From Streptomyces griseus (lineage in GTDB: Bacteria > Actinomycetota > Actinomycetes > Streptomycetales > Streptomycetaceae), in NCBI RefSeq assembly GCF_900460065.1, contig NZ_UAVD01000032.1, positions 62,001 through 126,000 on the forward strand: 64,000 bases of DNA, read 5' to 3'. Positions 25,035 to 33,900 of the stretch are shown here, one piece after another (the first letter of the stretch is position 1; each line of letters begins with the position of its first letter). The notes beneath the pieces were generated by a model. It was not told the origin of the DNA and ran no database searches. It was given only the letters and a program-made list of their open reading frames with translations. A program made the position numbers and the translations under genes.

Positions 25035-26078
25035 TCAGACCTGGCCGGCCTTCTCCAGCGCGGTGCAGCAGGTGTCGACGATCAGCCGGGTGACGACGTA
25101 CGGGTCGACGTTGGCGTTGGGGCGGCGGTCCTCGATGTAACCCTTGCGGTCCTGCTCGACCTGCCACGGGATGCGGACCGAGGCGCCGCGGTTGGAGACG
25201 CCGTAGCTGTACTCGTTCCACGGGGCGGTCTCGTGCAGACCGGTGAGCCGGTCGTCGATGCCCGCGCCGTAGTTCTTCACGTGGTCCATCGGCTTGGAGC
25301 CCTCGCCCAGCGACTCGCACGCGGTGATGATCGCGTCGTAGCCCTCGCGCATCGCCTCGGTGGAGAAGTTGGTGTGCGCGCCCGCGCCGTTCCAGTCGCC
25401 CTTGACCGGCTTCGGGTCCAGGGTGGCGGAGACGTCGAAGTCCTCGGCGGTGCGGTAGAGCAGCCAACGGGCCACCCACAGCTGGTCGGAGACCTCCAGC
25501 GGGGACAGCGGGCCCACCTGGAACTCCCACTGGCCGGGCATGACCTCGGCGTTGATGCCGGAGATGCCCAGACCCGCCGCCAGGCAGTTGTCGAGGTGCT
25601 TCTCGACGATCTCGCGGCCGAAGATCTCGTCCGCGCCGACCCCGCAGTAGTAGCCGCCCTGCGCCGCCGGGAAGCCGCCCTCGGGGAAGCCGAGCGGCCG
25701 GTGGCCGTCGAAGAAGGTGTACTCCTGCTCGATGCCGAAGATCGGGGCCTGGCCCGCGAACTGCTCGGCGACCGGACGCAGCGCGGCCCGCGTGTTGGAC
25801 TCGTGCGGCGTCATGTCGATGTTGAAGACCTCGCACAGGACGAGGACGTCGTCACCGCCGCGGATCGGGTCCGGACAGGTGAAGACGGGCTTCAGCACCC
25901 GGTCGGACGCGTGGCCCTCGGCCTGGTTGGTGCTGGATCCGTCGAATCCCCAGACGGGCAGAGCCGCCACGTCGCCCGACGGCGCGCCGTCCATGATCTT
26001 CGTCTTGGAACGGAGCTTGGCGGTCGGCTCGGTGCCGTCTATCCAGATGTACTCAGCCTTGAACGTCACGGACGCCAT
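25035..26078 (-). CDS. glnII: Glutamine synthetase II (eukaryotic-type)
   Basis: A 347-residue enzyme making glutamine from glutamate, ammonia and ATP. GSII signatures are KAEYIWIDGTEPTAKLRSKTK, PVWGFDGSST, FGIEQEYTFFD, INAEVMPGQWEFQVG, GAGAHTNFST and NRGASVRIP. The length fits bacterial GSII, and there is no adenylylation segment. Starting at 26078 gives MASVTFKAEYIW. A GlnR box lies 47-84 bp upstream, so expression should rise under nitrogen limitation. A strong hairpin ends the unit. Confidence 0.97.
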   Translation of the reverse strand: MASVTFKAEYIWIDGTEPTAKLRSKTKIMDGAPSGDVAALPVWGFDGSSTNQAEGHASDRVLKPVFTCPDPIRGGDDVLVLCEVFNIDMTPHESNTRAALRPVAEQFAGQAPIFGIEQEYTFFDGHRPLGFPEGGFPAAQGGYYCGVGADEIFGREIVEKHLDNCLAAGLGISGINAEVMPGQWEFQVGPLSPLEVSDQLWVARWLLYRTAEDFDVSATLDPKPVKGDWNGAGAHTNFSTEAMREGYDAIITACESLGEGSKPMDHVKNYGAGIDDRLTGLHETAPWNEYSYGVSNRGASVRIPWQVEQDRKGYIEDRRPNANVDPYVVTRLIVDTCCTALEKAGQV

Positions 26079-26124
26079 CCTTTGCGGGTGCAGCGGTCTA
26101 TGCGTCGCAGCTTGGCAAGACGCG

Positions 26125-26162
26125 ATTTCCCGTCCGTTGCCCGGATGTGAACCCGGTGTTAC
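26125..26162 (-). promoter_or_regulatory. GlnR box upstream of glnII
   Basis: Minus strand reads GTAAC-n6-TTCAC-n6-GCAAC-n6-GAAAT, four 5-mers with exact 6-bp spacing as in known Streptomyces GlnR sites. Its distal element overlaps the TAA stop of the upstream ARPP-2-like gene. Confidence 0.85.
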
Positions 26163-27340
26163 CGAGGTTTCCTGCGGTTTTCCGCGGTGTGCGGGCAGTC
26201 TCGGACGCCGCCCTTGAGCAGGGCCGAGAACCCGGCGGCCCGCAGCCGGCGCACCAGCTCCCGGCGGTCCGACCCCAGCGCGGCGGCCGCCCGGTCCAGC
26301 TCCCAGTCGGCCCCGGCCAGGGTCCGCAGCAGATGGCCCCGGCGGATCTGCGCGTCGGAGAGCCGGAACGTCTTGAGGTAGGCGACCTGCCCCTTGTGGC
26401 CGGTGATCGTCTCCCCGATGTGCTGCCCGCCCGAGTCCCGGACGAACGGCGGCAGAAAGCGCCACAGGGTGAAGGACCCCATCCGGTACACCCGGTCGAA
26501 CGCGTACGAGCTGTCCAGCAGCTCCCGGGCGAACAGGGTGTCGTGCGCCCGCGCCCACGCCCGCTCCTGCGCCCGCGCCGCCGACCGCAGCCCGTCGAGG
26601 TCACGGATGTGCTCCTCGCCCCCGATCCGCACCGGCACCCGGGGCACCGGCGCCCCGTACAGCGCGTACTGGTGCACCAGCTCCCCGTACAGGTCCTCCA
26701 CCAGCGAGGCGTGCAGGAGGCGGTAGTCGTCCGGGTGCGGGACGACGAAGGCGGCGGCGAGCGCGTCGGACACGTACACCATCACCCCGCACTGGCCCGG
26801 GTGGATCTCGAAGATCCGCAGCGCGTCCGCGAGCCCGCGCACCGACCGCCCGAGGTAGGCGTCCTCCGCGCGCGGTGAGAGCCCGTCGCGCAGCGCCGTC
26901 CGCGACCACTCCTCCCACGCGGTCGACGGACCGCCGAAGTGCAGCGCGAGATACCCCTCCAGCGCCAGGTGGAGCGGCAGGAACCGCAGCCGGTCACCGG
27001 GCCGCCGCCTGGCCATCCGGTGGTGCGGCAGCGCCGGCAGCGGAACGGCCCGGGGCGCGTCGTCCCCGCCGAACTGGGTGCCGTACGCGGCCGACCGCCG
27101 GCCCGCCGCCGGGTCCGTGCCGTCCCCGCCCGACCAGTCGGCGACCAGACCGTGCGGAATGTAGGAGACGTAGCGGGCCCGCGGCCCGAGCTCGACGATC
27201 CCCGCGCCGAGCCCCTCGTACACCTCGCGGTGCAGCCGCAGACCCTCCACCGGCGCCTCGCGGACCAGCGGGACGAGACGGACACCGCCCCACACCTGCG
27301 AGGGCCGGGCGGTGAGCCCGGTCAGCTCCAGCCGGTTCAC
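26159..27340 (-). CDS. ARPP-2-like domain protein
   Basis: A protein of about 393 residues. The opening VNRLELTGLTARPSQVWGGVRLVPLVREAPVEGLRLH matches what I remember of the ARPP-2 domain, named for association with ADP-ribosylglycohydrolases and rhodanese/phosphatase proteins in predicted NAD/ADP-ribose systems. The C-terminus (SDAQIRRGHLLRTLAGADWELDRAAAALGSDRRELVRRLRAAG) looks like a helical DNA/RNA-binding-like segment. GTG at 27340 (GGGG seven bases upstream) is preferred over the GTG at 27355. It follows the vWA gene by 28 bp. Function unknown; the name is from memory. Confidence 0.6.
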   Translation of the reverse strand: MNRLELTGLTARPSQVWGGVRLVPLVREAPVEGLRLHREVYEGLGAGIVELGPRARYVSYIPHGLVADWSGGDGTDPAAGRRSAAYGTQFGGDDAPRAVPLPALPHHRMARRRPGDRLRFLPLHLALEGYLALHFGGPSTAWEEWSRTALRDGLSPRAEDAYLGRSVRGLADALRIFEIHPGQCGVMVYVSDALAAAFVVPHPDDYRLLHASLVEDLYGELVHQYALYGAPVPRVPVRIGGEEHIRDLDGLRSAARAQERAWARAHDTLFARELLDSSYAFDRVYRMGSFTLWRFLPPFVRDSGGQHIGETITGHKGQVAYLKTFRLSDAQIRRGHLLRTLAGADWELDRAAAALGSDRRELVRRLRAAGFSALLKGGVRDCPHTAENRRKPR

Positions 27341-27368
27341 GCGGCCACCCCGCACGGCTCCAGCCCGT

Positions 27369-28925
27369 TCACGCCGCCACTCCCCCTTCGCCGCCCGCTC
27401 CCGTGAACCGGGCCACCCGCCGGTCCAGATACGCGTACAGCTCCGTCGTCCCCGTACGCCCCTCCGCGAACCGGGCGATCTCCACCAGCGCGGGCAGGTC
27501 CTCCGCGTCCCGGATCCCGGCCGTCGCCACCCCGGCCGCCAGCCCCCGCACCGCGAAACCCTCCGCGTCGTATACGGGGTTGACGTGCACCACCGCCGTC
27601 CGCCGGGCCGGATCCAGCCGCGCGCGCCACACCCGCAGCACCTCGCCCGCCAGACCCTCCGGAGCGTTGTCCCAGCCGTCCGACACGATCACCAGCCGGT
27701 CCGGAGCAGCCCCGTCGGCCCCCGGCTCCAGCGCGTCCAGGATCCGCATGCCCAGCGGGGTCGGCCCCCACGGCCGTACGAGCAGCGCGTCGCCCGCCCC
27801 CGAGGTCCACAGCCCCCGGTACGCCCCCGGCGCGGCGAGCACCTCCAGCAGGTGGTGGCAGGCCAGCGCCACGGCGAGCGGCCGACGCCGCTTCTGCCCC
27901 GAACCGGACGAGGAGAAGCTGTCGTCCAGCACCGCGTGCACCCGCCCCCAGCTCCCCGCGTGCCCGCCCGCCGCCCGGCGGGCCGCCGCGCGCAGGGCGC
28001 CGGTCAGCTCGGCGCGCCGCTCGGCACGCTGCTCGAAGCCCAGCGACAGCACGTACAGGGCGAGCCGGGTCAGCGGCATCACGGTGAGATCCGCCTTCGG
28101 CGCCGGGGCGCCGTGCCGTCCGGCCGCCGCCCGCCGCTCCTGGGTGCGCAGCCGCTCCAGCCGGGTCATCCCGGGCGCGGCCCGCTTCAGGAACACCTCG
28201 CGCTTCATCCCGTGCTTCGCGGCGAACCCCTCCGCCACCGTGAACGGCAGCTCGGCCACGGCCCCCTGCTCGTAGTGGGCGCGCCGCCAGGCGTCGAGCA
28301 GCCCGTGCTCGTAGCGCGGCAGCCGGCCGGGCCGGAACAGGAACGCCCCGACCTCGGCGAGCGGCCCGCCCCCCTCCGGGCAGGGCAGATGGATGTGGCG
28401 GGCGACGGTCTTCAGCCCCGCCCGGTACTTCACCGCGTCATGGCCCAGGTCCGGCCGGGCCGCCAGCCAGTCCCGCATGATCGCCCGGGTGCGCCGGTTG
28501 TTGACCTTGCCGCGGCGCAGCTCGCCGAAGAGGCGGTAGACGCGCGGCGGCGGCAGCAGCGCCAGCCGGGCGGCGATCAGCCGGCCCTCGGCGCGCAGCT
28601 CCCCGGGGCTCGCCTCGCCCGCCGTCTCCAACAGCCGGCGCACGATCAGGGCCGCGTTGTGGTGGTTGATGTCCAGGGCCAGCGAAGCGGCGTACACCCG
28701 GCGGTAGTTGACCCGTACGTAGGTGTGCAGGAAGTCCAGGGACAGCTGCTGCTCGGCGGCGCCCGAGCGGAACTCGCGCTGCCCCGTCGCGGTGATCGCC
28801 GCGTTCACGAAAAGCAGGACGTCCTCGGCGGCGACCAGGTCGGCGACGCGGCCCTCCGTGCGCACGGTCCCGTCGGCGCCCACGGGCACGGGCGCGGACG
28901 CTCGTACGGACTTCGGTGCGTTCAT
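27369..28925 (-). CDS. vWA-domain protein, TROVE/Ro-like overall layout
   Basis: A 518-residue protein. The N-terminal ~300 residues are mostly helical (LDFLHTYVRVNYRRVYAASLALDINHHNAALIVRRLLE...), like the HEAT-type RNA-binding ring of TROVE proteins. The C-terminal part resembles a von Willebrand A domain with a degenerate MIDAS (LDDSFSSSGSGQKRRRPLAVAL, then TPLGMRILDAL and VIVSDGWDNAPEG). The layout matches Ro60-like proteins, but the homology is judged only by eye. It heads a two-gene unit with the ARPP-2-like gene. The CxxC or nuclease residues needed for catalysis are not seen. Confidence 0.6.
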   Translation of the reverse strand: MNAPKSVRASAPVPVGADGTVRTEGRVADLVAAEDVLLFVNAAITATGQREFRSGAAEQQLSLDFLHTYVRVNYRRVYAASLALDINHHNAALIVRRLLETAGEASPGELRAEGRLIAARLALLPPPRVYRLFGELRRGKVNNRRTRAIMRDWLAARPDLGHDAVKYRAGLKTVARHIHLPCPEGGGPLAEVGAFLFRPGRLPRYEHGLLDAWRRAHYEQGAVAELPFTVAEGFAAKHGMKREVFLKRAAPGMTRLERLRTQERRAAAGRHGAPAPKADLTVMPLTRLALYVLSLGFEQRAERRAELTGALRAAARRAAGGHAGSWGRVHAVLDDSFSSSGSGQKRRRPLAVALACHHLLEVLAAPGAYRGLWTSGAGDALLVRPWGPTPLGMRILDALEPGADGAAPDRLVIVSDGWDNAPEGLAGEVLRVWRARLDPARRTAVVHVNPVYDAEGFAVRGLAAGVATAGIRDAEDLPALVEIARFAEGRTGTTELYAYLDRRVARFTGAGGEGGVAA

Positions 28926-29155
28926 GGGATCCCCCGGGAGCGGCAGAGAGGCCGGCCGGGGAATGGAGGCGCGAACAACGAAATCATCGCTTCATAGGCA
29001 CGTCTCGGAAGTCGCACCGGAGTCCCGCGGCCGGCCCCGGAAACGTAACGGGGCGGGGCCGCTCCGCGCCACCGCATTCGGGCGCCGGCGGCCTCCGGGC
29101 GCGAAGGGCGCCGGCTCCCCGCACGGCCGGCCGGCCCACCCGGCACACTGGCCCC

Positions 29156-30076
29156 ATGGACTCACCTGCCGGTACCACCGCCCCCCTCCGCATCGGCCTC
29201 CTCGGCACCGGACCCTGGGCGCGCAACACCCAGGCCCCCGCGCTGGCCGCCCATCCCGGCGTCGAACTGAGCGGGGTGTGGGGGCGCAGGGCCGAGGCGG
29301 CGGATGCCCTCGCCGCCGCCCACGGGACCCGCGCGTACACCGGCGACGAGGGCGTCGACGCGCTCCTGGAGGCGAGCGACGCGGTGGCCTTCGCGCTGCC
29401 GCCGGACGTGCAGGCCCCGCTCGCGGTCCGCGCCGCCGAGGCGGGCTGCCACCTCCTGATGGACAAGCCGGTGGCCACGACGGTGGAGGGGGCCCGCGCG
29501 GTGGCCGGGGCGGCGGAGAAGGCGGGCGTGGCCTCGGTCGTCTTCTGCACGCTCCGGTTCGCGCCCGAGACCTCCGCGTGGATCGCCGAACAGGCCGCCG
29601 TGGGCGGCTGGTTCACGGCTCGCGCCCAGTGGCTGGGATCGCTCTACGCGGCGGGTTCGAGCAGCGAGTACGCGGACTCCCCGTGGCGGCGCGAGAAGGG
29701 CGGCCTGTGGGACGTCGGCCCGCACGCGCTCTCCGTACTGATCCCCGTCCTGGGCGACGTGCGGCACCTGACCGCCGGCCGGGGCCCGGCCGACACCACC
29801 CACCTGATCCTGCGCCACACCTCCGGCGCGTCCAGCACGGTGACCCTCGGACTCAGCGCCCCGCCCGGCGCGGCGGGCGTCGAGATCGAGTTCCGGGGCG
29901 AGCGGGGCACGGTGTCCGTCCCCGGCTGGGACGGGGCGGAGACGGCGTTCCGGGGCGCGGTGGACGCCCTGGCCGAAGCGGTACGCACCGGGGTGCCGCA
30001 CCCCTGCGACGCGCGCTTCGGCCTCCACCTCACGGAGCTGCTCGTGGCGGCGGAGACGCAGGCGCAGGCGGACTGA
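29156..30076 (+). CDS. Gfo/Idh/MocA family NAD(P)-dependent oxidoreductase
   Basis: A 306-residue enzyme. The Rossmann start is IGLLGTGPWARNTQAPAL, followed by the family hallmark LMDKPVATT (the EKP-type lysine) and the C-terminal domain with KGGLWDVGPHAL. It acts on a sugar- or polyol-like substrate, which cannot be named. The ATG at 29156 begins the conserved region. It is divergent from the vWA gene with a 230-bp shared region in which no clear operator was seen, and it converges on the MocR gene. Confidence 0.88.
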   Translation: MDSPAGTTAPLRIGLLGTGPWARNTQAPALAAHPGVELSGVWGRRAEAADALAAAHGTRAYTGDEGVDALLEASDAVAFALPPDVQAPLAVRAAEAGCHLLMDKPVATTVEGARAVAGAAEKAGVASVVFCTLRFAPETSAWIAEQAAVGGWFTARAQWLGSLYAAGSSSEYADSPWRREKGGLWDVGPHALSVLIPVLGDVRHLTAGRGPADTTHLILRHTSGASSTVTLGLSAPPGAAGVEIEFRGERGTVSVPGWDGAETAFRGAVDALAEAVRTGVPHPCDARFGLHLTELLVAAETQAQAD

Positions 30077-30154
30077 CCGGCGACGGCACCCGGACGGGGC
30101 GACCGACGACTCCGGGGCCTCCGGGCGGGCGGGGCCCCGCTCCACCCCGCCGGG

Positions 30155-31564
30155 TCACCCCGGCGGCAGGGCCCGGCACAGGGCCTCCAACGCCTCCGGG
30201 TAGGCGTACTCGGCGGGCGTCGCGTACCCGATGACGAGCCCGTCCCGCGGTTCCCCGCCCGGTCCCGCGCCCGGATGCAGGTAGTCGGCGAGGCCCTCCA
30301 CCGCCAGCCCCTGCCAGGCCGCCGCCCGGACCGCCGACCGCTCGGTGCCCGGCGGCAGCTCCAGCACCGCGTGCAGACCCGCCGCGATCCCGGTGACCCG
30401 GACGTGCGGGGCCCGCCGCTCCAGAGCCGCCACCAACTGGTCCCGGCGGCGGCGGTGGCGCTGCCGCATCCGCCGGACCTGCCGGTCGTACGCGCCCGAC
30501 GCGACGAAGTCCGCGAGCGTCAGCTGCTCGGTGGCGCTGGAGAACTGCTCGCGCTCGCCCTTCGCCGTGACGACCGGGCCCACGAGCCGCTGGGGAAGCA
30601 CCATCCACCCGATCCGCAGAGTGGGGGAGAGGCTCTTGCTCACCGACCCCACCAACACCACATGCTCGGGATCGAGCCCTTGCACGGCGCCGACGGGCTG
30701 CCGGTCGTAGCGGAACTCCCCGTCGTAGTCGTCCTCCACGACGAGCCCGCCGGTGGCCCGGGCCCAGTCGACGACGGCCGCCCGGCGCCCGGGGTGGAGC
30801 GGCCCGCCGGTGGGGAACTGGTGGGCGGGCGTGAGGAGTACGGCACGGTCGCGGCGGGTGAGCCCGTCGACCCGGGCGCCGTCCGCGTCCACGCCGAGCG
30901 GCCGGGTGCCGACCCCGTGGGAGGCGAGCAGCGCGCGGTGGAAGGGCAGGCCGTACTCCTCCGCCGCCCAGGGGCCGCCCACCACCTCCGCCAGCAGCCG
31001 CAGCCCGTGCGCGGCCCCCGAGCACACCACGATCCGGTCCGGCGCGGCCCGCACCCCGCGCACCCGGGCCAGATAACCGGCCAGGGCCCGCCGCAGCTCG
31101 GGCCGCCCGTGCGGATCACCGGGCCCGAACGCGTCGTCGGGGGCGGCGGCCAGCGCCCGCCGCGCCGACGCCACCCAGGCGGTGCGCGGGAAGACCGAGG
31201 GGTCCGGCTGCCCCTGGACCAGGTCGTGGACCGGCCGGGCGGCGCGCTCGGGGGTACGCGGCCGATGCGCCGGGGTCACCGGGACGGCCCGCTCGGCGAC
31301 CCGCGTCCCCGACCCCTGCCGGGCGGCGAGCCATCCCTCCGCGACCAGTTCCGCGTAGGCGTCGGCGACCGTGTTGCGGGCCAGGCCCAGATCGGCGGCG
31401 AGGGAGCGGTAGGGCGGCAGCCGGGCGCCGGGCGCGAGCCGCCCGCTGCGCACGGCCTCGCGCAGCGCGTCCATCAGCAGGGCCCGGCGGTTACCGGTGC
31501 CGGAGAGCTCCAGGGGCAGATCGCTGCCCAGGACCTCCGCCGAATTGACCCATGAATTCATCAC
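30155..31564 (-). CDS. MocR/PdxR-type regulator (GntR wHTH fused to aminotransferase domain)
   Basis: A 469-residue protein. The N-terminal GntR winged helix (LREAVRSGRLAPGARLPPYRSLAADLGLARNTVADAYAELVAEGWL) is linked to an aminotransferase I/II domain with the PLP lysine in LVGSVSKSLSPTLRIGW. MocR proteins sense PLP or an aldimine. No upstream ribosome site is visible, so the message is probably leaderless. A perfect palindrome overlaps the start codon region. It is divergent from the AhpD-like gene, its most likely target. Confidence 0.9.
   Translation of the reverse strand: MMNSWVNSAEVLGSDLPLELSGTGNRRALLMDALREAVRSGRLAPGARLPPYRSLAADLGLARNTVADAYAELVAEGWLAARQGSGTRVAERAVPVTPAHRPRTPERAARPVHDLVQGQPDPSVFPRTAWVASARRALAAAPDDAFGPGDPHGRPELRRALAGYLARVRGVRAAPDRIVVCSGAAHGLRLLAEVVGGPWAAEEYGLPFHRALLASHGVGTRPLGVDADGARVDGLTRRDRAVLLTPAHQFPTGGPLHPGRRAAVVDWARATGGLVVEDDYDGEFRYDRQPVGAVQGLDPEHVVLVGSVSKSLSPTLRIGWMVLPQRLVGPVVTAKGEREQFSSATEQLTLADFVASGAYDRQVRRMRQRHRRRRDQLVAALERRAPHVRVTGIAAGLHAVLELPPGTERSAVRAAAWQGLAVEGLADYLHPGAGPGGEPRDGLVIGYATPAEYAYPEALEALCRALPPG
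31552..31561. promoter_or_regulatory. Palindrome ATGAATTCAT at the MocR start
   Basis: A perfect 10-bp palindrome overlapping the second MocR codon, 50 bp before the divergent AhpD-like gene. Candidate MocR site. Confidence 0.35.
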
Positions 31565-31598
31565 AGAAATGCACCCCGTGCCCAGTCGCCCGTCGCTC

Positions 31599-31604
31599 TA
31601 GATT
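31599..31604 (+). promoter_or_regulatory. -10 element of the AhpD-like gene
   Basis: TAGATT ends 7 bp before the ATG at 31612, the spacing of a leaderless Streptomyces transcript. Confidence 0.5.
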
Positions 31605-31611
31605 CGTACCC

Positions 31612-32130
31612 ATGACGACGACGGAGATCAAGACGAACGACCGCATCACCACCCCCGCCACCACCGTCCGGCCCAACCCGGCCACGGACCGGATCGACTT
31701 CGCGAAGAGGGCCCCGAAGGTCTTTCGGGCCGTGATCGGCCTGGACGCGGCGGCCCGCGAGGGCCTGGACCCGGCCCTGGTCGAACTGGTCCAGATCCGC
31801 GCCTCCCACCTGAACCGGTGCGCGTACTGCCTGCACATGCACACCACGGACGCGCGGAAGGCGGGCGAGAGCGAGGACCGCCTGCACCTGGTCGCGGTCT
31901 GGCAGGAGGCGGAGCACTTCTTCACGGACCGGGAACAGGCCGCCCTGGCCCTCACCGACGCGGTCACGCGCATCGGCGACGCGGGCGTGCCGGACGAGGT
32001 CTACGGCCGGGCGGCGGCCCACTTCGACGAGGAGGAGCTGGCCCACCTGCTGGCCCTGATCCTCACGATCAACACCTGGAACCGCATCGCCCTGGCCACC
32101 GCCAAGCGCGCGGGCACGGACGAACGCTGA
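31612..32130 (+). CDS. Carboxymuconolactone decarboxylase/AhpD-like protein
   Basis: A 172-residue protein with the redox motif CAYCLHMHTTDARKAGE, the CxxC...H arrangement of alkylhydroperoxidase D-like proteins. Helical regions before and after fit the family (RIDFAKRAPKVFRAVIGLD; LTDAVTRI). It probably has peroxidase activity with small thiols. The ATG at 31612 is chosen because a -10 lies 7 bp upstream. Divergent MocR control is likely. Confidence 0.88.
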   Translation: MTTTEIKTNDRITTPATTVRPNPATDRIDFAKRAPKVFRAVIGLDAAAREGLDPALVELVQIRASHLNRCAYCLHMHTTDARKAGESEDRLHLVAVWQEAEHFFTDREQAALALTDAVTRIGDAGVPDEVYGRAAAHFDEEELAHLLALILTINTWNRIALATAKRAGTDER

Positions 32131-32222
32131 GCTGGTGACCCGCGCCCCGGGGCGCACGCCCCGCACGGCGCCGGTCACGACGGAGCGGCCCCACCCCCGC
32201 CCCGGACCGCCCGGTCACGCGA

Positions 32223-32588
32223 TCAGACACCGCGCCCCAACGCGTCCCGCACCGCCTCCTCGCTCCGCGCCACCACGGCCGTACCGTCCTCGGCGGTGAT
32301 GATGGGGCGCTGGATCAGCTTCGGGTGCTCGGACAGCGCGGCGATCCACCGCTCCCGGGAACCGGCCTCCCGCGGCCACTCCTTCAGCCCCAGCTCCTTC
32401 GCCGCCGCCTCCTGCGTCCGCGTGATGTCCCACGGCTCCAGCCCGAGCCGGTCCAGCACGGCCCGGATCTCCTCGGGCGAGGGCACGTCCTCCAGGTAGC
32501 GGCGGACGGTGTAGTCGGCCCCTTCCGCGTCGAGCAGGGTGAGCGCGCCGCGGCACTTCGAACAGGCCGGATTGATCCAGATCTCCAT
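32223..32588 (-). CDS. ArsC/Spx-family thioredoxin-fold reductase
   Basis: A 121-residue protein of the glutaredoxin-linked ArsC superfamily. It has an N-terminal CxxC (NPACSKCRGAL, Cys9 and Cys12), a YLEDVPSPEEIRAVLDRLGLEP segment and the RPIITAEDG loop with the conserved Arg-Pro. The arsenate-binding Arg pattern is partly present. No ars genes are nearby, so a general redox role is equally likely. It is probably leaderless: TAACCT lies 7-8 bp upstream of the ATG. Confidence 0.85.
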   Translation of the reverse strand: MEIWINPACSKCRGALTLLDAEGADYTVRRYLEDVPSPEEIRAVLDRLGLEPWDITRTQEAAAKELGLKEWPREAGSRERWIAALSEHPKLIQRPIITAEDGTAVVARSEEAVRDALGRGV

Positions 32589-32708
32589 GGGGCCAAGGTT
32601 ACGCGAGGGACTGCCGAAATGGCCTCTGGCCAGGGGCGATTGTCAGTGAGGGGCAGTAAAATGGAGGGAGTTCGTGAGGGTTCCACCACGCTGCCAGGAG
32701 GATGCCGA

Positions 32709-33014
32709 ATGGCTGTTGCCGCAGTCACGACCGAGCCGCTCGACCGACAGCTCCCGATGCCCTTCCACCCGCCGCTTCCCACCCCGCCGCCGAAGAAGCG
32801 ACTGCCCGCGGGCCGCCCCCGCGAGTGGTACGTCTCCCACAACCGCCGGCTCAAGGCCATGCGCCTGGCCATCGCCCTGCTCGACAGCGGGGTCTACCAG
32901 CCCTCCAGCGCCGGCAACCACCGGATACGGGTCACCGCCGAGCGCCTGGGCATCCACCCGCCGTCCGACACCACCTGCCGCATGGTCCGCGCCCTGATCC
33001 GCTACGGCCGCTGA
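32709..33014 (+). CDS. Conserved small Streptomyces protein, unknown function
   Basis: A 101-residue protein starting at the ATG at 32709, seven bases after a perfect AGGAGG. A Pro-rich N-terminus (PMPFHPPLPTPPPKK) leads to a basic helical part (REWYVSHNRRLKAMRLAIALLDSGVYQ) and a short C-terminal RVTAERLGIHPPSDTTCRMVRALIRYG. This could be a small nucleic-acid-binding fold. I do not recognise a named family. Coding is supported by the ribosome site and codon bias. Confidence 0.75.
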   Translation: MAVAAVTTEPLDRQLPMPFHPPLPTPPPKKRLPAGRPREWYVSHNRRLKAMRLAIALLDSGVYQPSSAGNHRIRVTAERLGIHPPSDTTCRMVRALIRYGR

Positions 33015-33149
33015 CGTGAACTGACCCGACCCGACTGCCGATCGCCCGTGCCCCCCGCCGTTCCGTCCGGCCGGGGGCGCCGGGCTGCCCGGCAAGTCCC
33101 TGCGGGACGATGGACCCGACCGCGCGGAAACGGGTGAAGGGGCGTCACC

Positions 33150-33623
33150 ATGGCAGCCGATCTCTGGACGTCGGCCCTCTCGCTCGCCGGGGTCGCGCTG
33201 GGAGGCGGCCTGACGGCTCTCGCCCAGCGGGCCACCCAGCGCTCGGCGGAACGCGTCGAGGAACGCCGCCAGGCCGTCGCCACCACGGAGAGCCGACGGG
33301 CCGAACAGATAGGCGTGCTCAAGGAGTTCGTCGCCTGCGCCCAGGCAGCGGAACGGGCCGCCTACAGCCGCCCCGACCCGTGGGGCGACGACGAGGGCGG
33401 CTGGATGACGCGGACGGGCCCGGTCATGACCGCGCTGTGGACCGCGTCCGGCAACGTCACGCTCCTGTGCGACGAGGCCCTGCGCGAGCCCGTGACGACC
33501 TATGGCCACGCCCTCAACGCGGCGGTGTGGCGTGACATCGGGGGCATCGAGGTCAACGAGCACCTGGAGGCGGCCAAGACCGCGTTCATGGACGCGGCAC
33601 GGGGGAGCCTCGCCGGCTCCTGA
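33150..33623 (+). CDS. Hypothetical membrane-anchored protein
   Basis: A 157-residue protein. One N-terminal hydrophobic segment (LWTSALSLAGVALGGGLTALA) is followed by a charged helical stretch (RATQRSAERVEERRQAVATTESRRAEQIGVLKEFVACAQ) likely to form a coiled coil. This pattern is common in Streptomyces proteins of unknown function. The C-terminal half has no motif I recognise. It stands alone with no clear operon partner. Confidence 0.7.
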   Translation: MAADLWTSALSLAGVALGGGLTALAQRATQRSAERVEERRQAVATTESRRAEQIGVLKEFVACAQAAERAAYSRPDPWGDDEGGWMTRTGPVMTALWTASGNVTLLCDEALREPVTTYGHALNAAVWRDIGGIEVNEHLEAAKTAFMDAARGSLAGS

Positions 33624-33749
33624 CCGGCCGCGCGTACGCGAGGTGGGCTCCGGACCCGCGCATGGGCGAGATCGGGCTCAACGCCGCCATGGCCGGCCAC
33701 CCGGCGTACCGGTCGTCCCGCTCGGCGGTGACGACGCTGCCGCGCCGAG

Positions 33750-33893
33750 ATGACCGACCTGGCCCCCGGGACGGTCACCGTCCCGGTCAAGGAGGCCCTG
33801 GGCATGGCCGCCGCCGTGACGCTGCACCCGGAGGAGGCCCGGGACCGGCCGATCCTGCCGCTCGCGCACCTCTCCTCGATCAGGCCCGCCTGA
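33750..33893 (+). pseudogene. Short orphan reading frame, possible gene remnant
   Basis: A 47-codon frame (MTDLAPGTVTVPVKEALGMA...) with good third-position bias but no ribosome site, preceded closely by a stop in the same frame. The upstream 33660-33750 also looks coding-like in another frame. This may be a decayed gene, or noise in a GC-rich spacer. Confidence 0.25.
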
Positions 33894-33900
33894 CACGGGG

